Assembly: GCF_016411825.1 (NCBI RefSeq)
Contig: NZ_JAEKMH010000001.1
Coordinates: 310,001-374,000, forward strand
Origin: Devosia sediminis
Lineage (GTDB): Bacteria; Pseudomonadota; Alphaproteobacteria; Rhizobiales; Devosiaceae
Reading direction: 5' to 3'
DNA length: 64,000 nucleotides
Shown here: one piece after another, positions 60,644 to 64,000 of the stretch
Position numbering within the stretch: the stretch's first letter is position 1
How the letters are laid out: each line of letters starts with the position of its first letter
The notes under the pieces: generated by a model
The model's database searches: none
The model's input: the letters and a program-made list of their open reading frames with translations, nothing else
Told to the model about the DNA's origin: nothing
Position numbers and translations under genes: made by a program

Positions 60644-61012
60644 CTACCACCCCGGCCCGAGGAAGTCGGGCGGGGTGACGTTGATGAGGCCGCGGCCGAC
60701 AATGTAGGAGCGGGCCACCCAGCCATAGTCGGGAATGCGGCAATAGGTGGTGGCATTGGCCGGCCAGAGCGTGTGTCCGGCATCGCCGATCCAGGAACCG
60801 CGATCACTGTCGCTATCGGTCTGGGTGCACTGGTCGACGGGGATTTCCTGCCCCTGGGCCAGGTAGCCGACGATTTCGAAGCGATCGTCGGGCCCGGCAT
60901 AAACCGGGATATTGCCGCCCGAGACGCGGGCGGTGACGGTGAGGGCCAGAGCCGGCGTCGCGAGGGCGACAAGGGCGGTGGCGGCGATGGAGAATTTTAC
61001 GAGGGCGCGCAT
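60644..61012 (-). CDS. secreted SH3-like protein
   Basis: The product of 122 residues has a signal peptide (MRALVKFSIAATALVALATP, cleavage after ALA) and a single SH3-like domain (VSGGNIPVYAGPDDRFEIVG, LAQGQEIPVDQCTQTDSDSD) with an aromatic C-terminus (YGWVARSYIVGRGLINVTPP). A strong AGGAGG lies before ATG 61012. It resembles the periplasmic SH3 protein at 55732 but lacks its proline tail. Confidence 0.78.
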   Translation of the reverse strand: MRALVKFSIAATALVALATPALALTVTARVSGGNIPVYAGPDDRFEIVGYLAQGQEIPVDQCTQTDSDSDRGSWIGDAGHTLWPANATTYCRIPDYGWVARSYIVGRGLINVTPPDFLGPGW

Positions 61013-61064
61013 GAGGGCCTCCTCTTACTGTCTCGTCACTCAATGATCCAGAGCCATATCGGGT

Positions 61065-61418
61065 TCAACGCCGCCGGCTGCGGTCTTCCATCTCCTCGAT
61101 CGCCGCGGCGCCCACCTTGAGATGGGCATAGCGGTCCTCGAAATGAAGGCTCGCCGCGGTGAGGCGCGCGACGGTGATGACCAGATCGGCCTGGGTCATC
61201 GGGCCCTGCGTGTCCACTTGGTAAAAGCGCGGCAGGTCGGGATGGCGCCGGAACAGCCGCCGCGCCACCATGATCAACCCGTTGAGGGTGAACAGCGTGT
61301 GGCTGTCGACCGGCCCGGACGGTTTGGCGAAGCGCAGCGCATAGTTGAAGGCGGCGAGCTCCTTGGCGAAGCGGTTATAGGCGTCGATGGCTTTCGGGCC
61401 GAGATTTGGTGTGGTCAT
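61065..61418 (-). CDS. protein of unknown function
   Basis: The product of 117 residues starts MTTPNLGPKAIDAYNRFAKE, with GAGGA before ATG 61418. It is helical with a basic middle (GLIMVARRLFRRHPDLPRFY) and ends VGAAAIEEMEDRSRRR. Small proteins of this style occur in Rhizobiales without assigned function. Confidence 0.6.
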   Translation of the reverse strand: MTTPNLGPKAIDAYNRFAKELAAFNYALRFAKPSGPVDSHTLFTLNGLIMVARRLFRRHPDLPRFYQVDTQGPMTQADLVITVARLTAASLHFEDRYAHLKVGAAAIEEMEDRSRRR

Positions 61419-61563
61419 GGCATCCTCGCAAGTTTCGGGCAGTGTGCGCCCGGTGGAGAGGGGCGGGGATAAGCCGGCGTCTGCCGGACGTCCGGACGTG
61501 TTGAAATCGCGCCCGGCCAGACGGCTTGCGCTTTCGCCGAACCCTAACCGGGGTTCACGGGTA

Positions 61564-61787
61564 ACGGGCGGCCTTTGACTCGAGCCTGGTAGTCAGATGG
61601 GGAGCCAAGGGCCGCCCGTCACGGATATCGGCTTGCTTAGGGGGCCCGGTCCTCAGGCGGTACCTTTGGGGTCCGGCTGCCGGCGCATCCGCGCTGCCCT
61701 GAATGTGGTTTCCATCGTCCGGGCTCCGCTTTCGGGGGAACCGTTCTGCTGGACGCCAGGCAGCGCCGAAGTTTTCTACCCACGCAG
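61564..61787 (+). ncRNA. 224-base conserved structured element, copy A
   Basis: This matches the reverse complement of 24134-24357 over the same length. Parts: hairpin stem ACGGGCGGCC/GGCCGCCCGT (61564-61573 and 61610-61619), identical 63-base core (61627-61689), a variable hairpin whose base stem CGCTGCC/GGCAGCG is changed from the other copy with one compensated pair, and the tail CGAAGTTTTCTACCCACGC (61768-61786). It has no open frame and no protein-like base pattern. I read it as an RNA gene or an RNA-encoding mobile element. Confidence 0.6.
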
Positions 61788-61825
61788 AGGGACGCCTCCC
61801 TCATCCGATCCTCCCCGCCCGACCC

Positions 61826-62075
61826 TGCGTCGGGACCGCGTAACTGGCGGGGATGGGGGAAGGATAAGGGAGGGTTTTGGAGCGGGGATAAGTTTTCTTG
61901 TTCTCCCCGCCCTACCGTTTCGCGCCTTGTTCGCTCAAATCTCTCCACTGGAGAGATTTGCCCTTCGGATCGCTCCAAGCGCTCAAGGCCTTCGGGCCTC
62001 CAGCCGCGCCACTGGCGCGTCTGGCCCTGCGGGACGTCCCGAAGTGCGTCGGGACCGCGTAACTGGCGGGGATGG
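61826..62075. repeat. 31-base direct repeat pair
   Basis: TGCGTCGGGACCGCGTAACT and the next 11 bases (GGCGGGGATGG) occur identically at 61826-61856 and 62045-62075, and looser similarity (GGGAGGGT, GCGGGGATA) continues after both. Roughly 219 bases separate the copies, suggesting local duplication. Confidence 0.75.
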
Positions 62076-62143
62076 AGGAGAATAGGGGAGGGTGCTTACA
62101 GCGGGGATATCTTTTTTGGCGCGTTCGTTCCGCACCCACCGGC

Positions 62144-62180
62144 TCGTCACCCTCGGGCTTGACCCGAGGGCGTTCCACTT
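62144..62180. repeat. 37-base repeat, left of the GIY-YIG gene
   Basis: TCGTCACCCTCGGGCTTGAC plus CCGAGGGCGTTCCACTT, containing the palindrome CCCTCGGG-CTTGA-CCCGAGGG. An identical copy in direct orientation lies at 62526-62562, on the other side of the gene. Confidence 0.9.
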
Positions 62181-62192
62181 GAAGATATCGGC

Positions 62193-62480
62193 ATGCGCGC
62201 CTTCGTCTACATCCTTGCTGATATGCGCCATGGCCAGACCTGTATCGGTGTGACCAATGATCTGGTGCGCCGTGTCTACGAACACCGCGAAGGGCTTGTG
62301 GCCGGCTACACCAAGGCCAAGGGAATCAAGCGCCTCGTCTGGTTCGAGGAACATCAATTGATCGGCTCGGCCATTCAGCGCGAAACATCGCTCAAGCGCT
62401 GGTACCGGACGTGGAAAATTGCGCTGATCGAAGAGAACAACCCGGAATGGCGGGACCTGTGGGACGAAATCGCGGTGTAG
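62193..62480 (+). CDS. GIY-YIG single-domain nuclease
   Basis: The 95-residue protein is a minimal GIY-YIG domain: VYILADM (GIY position), TCIGVTNDLVRRVYEHREG (YIG position with the conserved Arg), IKRLVWFEEH and the late catalytic Glu in AIQRETSLKRWYRTWK, ending NPEWRDLWDEIAV. Such small proteins are frequent in alphaproteobacteria and their task is unknown. It lies within an exact pair of 37-base repeats. Confidence 0.88.
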   Translation: MRAFVYILADMRHGQTCIGVTNDLVRRVYEHREGLVAGYTKAKGIKRLVWFEEHQLIGSAIQRETSLKRWYRTWKIALIEENNPEWRDLWDEIAV

Positions 62481-62525
62481 CGCTATTGGTGCCCGGAATC
62501 GTCGTGAAAGTTCCAAACACATGGA

Positions 62526-62562
62526 TCGTCACCCTCGGGCTTGACCCGAGGGCGTTCCACTT
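62526..62562. repeat. 37-base repeat, right of the GIY-YIG gene
   Basis: Identical to 62144-62180 over 37 bases, same orientation, 382 bases away. The pair brackets the nuclease gene with 12 bases on its left and 45 on its right. Confidence 0.9.
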
Positions 62563-62598
62563 TCTTCTGCGCCACCGACTATGCCGGCAAGTGCAGAG

Positions 62599-62619
62599 CC
62601 CTCGGGTCCAGCCCGAGGG
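62599..62619. repeat. REP-like palindrome
   Basis: CCCTCGGG-TCCAG-CCCGAGGG followed by TGACG. It has the same arms as the two 37-base repeats, in opposite overall orientation. Confidence 0.75.
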
Positions 62620-62649
62620 TGACGACCGGTGGGGTGGAGTCGGAGTGCC

Positions 62650-62940
62650 TCAATACCTCACCCCGCGCCTGGCCACGATCTGCGCGATCCGCTCGCCATC
62701 GCTGGCCCCGAGATACCGCCCGCGTTCGAGGATCTCCAACGCATATTCCTCATAGGTCAGCCCGATCAGCGCGGCGCGCTGGGTGCGGAGCCTTGCGATA
62801 TCGAAGGGCGCGTCGAAGGCCTTCTTCTTCGCCGCAGCCCATTCGAAATAGCGACCAATGCCATTCCTGCCCCAGGGCGGGGTGTGGCTGTCATCATCAT
62901 CAAGCGGCGGGCCGCCATTGGAGAGAAGCGCTGATGTCAT
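62650..62940 (-). CDS. small protein of unknown function
   Basis: The product of 96 residues starts MTSALLSNGGPPLDDDDSHT, followed by GRNGIGRYFEWAAAKKKAFD and a helical end with GLTYEEYALEILERGRYLGA. Proteins with the PPLDDDD and GxGxYFEW pattern are common small unknowns in Rhizobiales. A TTG start at 62976 would add 12 residues. No membrane segment is present. Confidence 0.6.
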   Translation of the reverse strand: MTSALLSNGGPPLDDDDSHTPPWGRNGIGRYFEWAAAKKKAFDAPFDIARLRTQRAALIGLTYEEYALEILERGRYLGASDGERIAQIVARRGVRY

Positions 62941-63074
62941 GAGAGGAGTGTGGCGCTGGACGGGTGTTGCGTCCAACGAAGGATTTTTATTGGGGGGATA
63001 GGATGGGGTTATCGGGAGTTCCCTTACTCAACCTAGTGAGAAGGCCGCGCGAGGATTGTAGGCAGAGCTAGAAG

Positions 63075-63650
63075 TCAGCCCACAAGGCCAAAGTCTACGT
63101 TGCCGTTAATTCGTATGCCTGTCTTGAGTGGGGCCTTGTCGAAAGGTAGTGGAACGACATTCTTTGCCCAGCTCTCAACATCACCTAAAGTCTCTTTGCC
63201 GCCAGTGAGTGTTTTCAAGAAGACGGGTGAAGACGAAATCCCATTTGTAATCTTGTCTTCGTCCAGAGCCAGATAACAAGTAATTGAAAAGAAATTGCTA
63301 TATCCTAACAGATGTGATATCGCAGACGCTACAAAATACATTCCACAAAATTGTTCTATGGCCTGAAGCCATTTTCCAATTGTGAGGCTGCTTTTGAGTT
63401 CCACAAGATGCAGGTGGGCGCCGTTTTCATCGAATGTAATAAACGCTCCATCAGCGCACCGGCCAGAACGCAATGCGTGGAGCATGGATTTCTGTCTTAT
63501 TCCCTTTAGGCTAACCGCTTCCCCTAGAACTGCGAACTTTGCAGTTCCTGCTCCGTCAGCCTCCATTTCGACGACTTCTACAACGTGCGAAACTTTCTTA
63601 ACATGCTGCTCACGAAAATACTTCAGGCGGCCGTCGACTAGTATATCCAT
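63075..63650 (-). CDS. partner of an AAA ATPase with PD-(D/E)XK-like motif
   Basis: The product has 191 residues starting MDILVDGRLKYFREQHVKKV. Around residues 65-90 it reads CADGAFITFDENGAHLHLVE then LKSSLT: an acidic residue in a beta strand (Asp67 or Asp74), a turn and E84-L-K86 form the PD-(D/E)XK nuclease pattern, and a helix with Gln100 follows (WLQAIEQFCGMYF). I do not recognise the family. The base composition is clearly more AT-rich than the rest of the window. It starts one base after the ATPase stop, so the two proteins likely work together. Confidence 0.6.
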   Translation of the reverse strand: MDILVDGRLKYFREQHVKKVSHVVEVVEMEADGAGTAKFAVLGEAVSLKGIRQKSMLHALRSGRCADGAFITFDENGAHLHLVELKSSLTIGKWLQAIEQFCGMYFVASAISHLLGYSNFFSITCYLALDEDKITNGISSSPVFLKTLTGGKETLGDVESWAKNVVPLPFDKAPLKTGIRINGNVDFGLVG

Positions 63651-63651
63651 T

Positions 63652-64000
63652 TTAGTCCTGCAGGCGCAGTGTTTCGCTAGATAAGTCGATGAGCACATCA
63701 TTGAGCGTTGCAACTGCAAAGCCATTCGTCGTCAATGGAGCTGAAGCAACCAAAGTTTCATGATTAGAGCTAGTGAATTCATAGGCTTTAGCGAACTCCG
63801 GATTGATTAAATCCTCGGGGGAATATCCATTTTCCTGCATCATGTTTTCCTTATTCGGATGATTATGCATCTGAATAAGATTGTTTAGCTGTTGCAAGAA
63901 CGTGTCGCTATGAGTGGTAACGGTGACCTGGACCCCGGAATTCACCAATCGCGCGACGGCACGTGCCATAGTGCGCTGAGCGGACAAATGCAGATGTGCT
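63652..64000 (-). CDS. AAA-family ATPase, C-terminal part (cut by the window edge)
   Basis: About 115 residues are visible, starting in AHLHLSAQRTMARAVARLV, which is the D-loop and helix that follow Walker B in SMC/Rad50/OLD-like ATPases, and continuing with VQVTVTTHSDTFLQQLNNLI, where the THS is the switch His. The last part (EDLINPEFAKAYEFTSSNHE) is a specific C-terminal extension. The start is beyond 64000. It is AT-rich like its partner. ATPases of this group with a small second gene are typical of phage-defence modules. Confidence 0.7.
   Translation of the reverse strand, partial: AHLHLSAQRTMARAVARLVNSGVQVTVTTHSDTFLQQLNNLIQMHNHPNKENMMQENGYSPEDLINPEFAKAYEFTSSNHETLVASAPLTTNGFAVATLNDVLIDLSSETLRLQD

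Larger units (their letters stand above)
61419..62192. other. 774-base gene-free mosaic of repeats
   Basis: No convincing open frame is present. It holds the structured element A (61564-61787), two copies of a 31-base repeat, a CAAATCTCTCC/GGAGAGATTTG palindrome at about 61944-61968 followed by CCCTTCGG, like the one after prs, and the first copy of the 37-base repeat before the GIY-YIG gene. The composition points to past insertions. Confidence 0.7.

Noticed and set aside
61564..61787. Element A as tmRNA, RNase P RNA, SRP RNA or cobalamin riboswitch
   Set aside because: No tag-coding frame or tRNA-like end, no GAGGAAAGUCC core, no GGAAG tetraloop region and no B12-box are seen; GTCCGGGCTCC at about 61717 resembles a piece of RNase P RNA, but the neighbouring conserved bases are missing and the segment is not conserved in copy B.
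62144..62619. Possible CRISPR-like repeats
   Set aside because: Only two exact copies in direct orientation plus one related palindrome, with a gene between them and no spacers of regular size or cas genes.

Overview
The window looks like a chromosome segment of a GC-rich alphaproteobacterium of the Hyphomicrobiales, plausibly Devosia-like. This rests on the gene families and neighbourhoods (rplY-pth, uvrC behind a short-chain reductase, pgsA-moaD-moaE, UbiK, MidA-pgeF) and on the many short GC-rich palindromes between genes. The genus is an inference; no rRNA or tRNA gene is present to fix it.

Bases 1 to about 24129 are the structural right half of a Mu-type transposable prophage. Mu-family head genes (F-like morphogenesis protein, I-like protease/scaffold, T-like capsid, FluMu-type gp35, gp36, gp37, G-like protein) are followed by a long-tailed, non-contractile tail module: tail tube, two tail-assembly chaperones joined by a clear -1 frameshift site, tape measure, tip and hub proteins, a J-like protein and a 1024-residue fibre with an SGNH hydrolase domain and a self-cleaving S74 chaperone. 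No tail sheath is seen, so a siphovirus-like particle is expected. The left end, transposase, repressor and large terminase lie outside the window. The probable right end is at about 24129, with repeated TTGCGCGC sites and a terminal TG/CA.

From 24.4 to 61.4 kb the content is ordinary chromosome: pth, rplY, an ECF sigma factor with a YCII partner, prs, pgeF-midA-lgt, a DeoR regulator beside two related MFS transporters (the second frameshifted), acnB, ubiK, proC, ilvE, a fatty acid desaturase, pgsA-moaD-moaE, a DAHP synthase gene behind an aromatic leader peptide and attenuator, an ABC-2 exporter, uvrC, a DUF1007-NicO metal transporter and hemH.

From 61.4 kb to the end the sequence is a repeat-rich mosaic. 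It holds a GIY-YIG gene bracketed by identical 37-base repeats and ends in an AT-rich pair of genes, a cut-off AAA ATPase and a partner with a PD-(D/E)XK-like pattern, which is a candidate defence or mobile cassette.

The least expected observation is a pair of 224-base non-coding elements, at 24134-24357 (minus) and 61564-61787 (plus). They share an identical 63-base core and a 3' tail but differ in hairpins that keep their pairing, which suggests a structured RNA family that I could not match to a known class.
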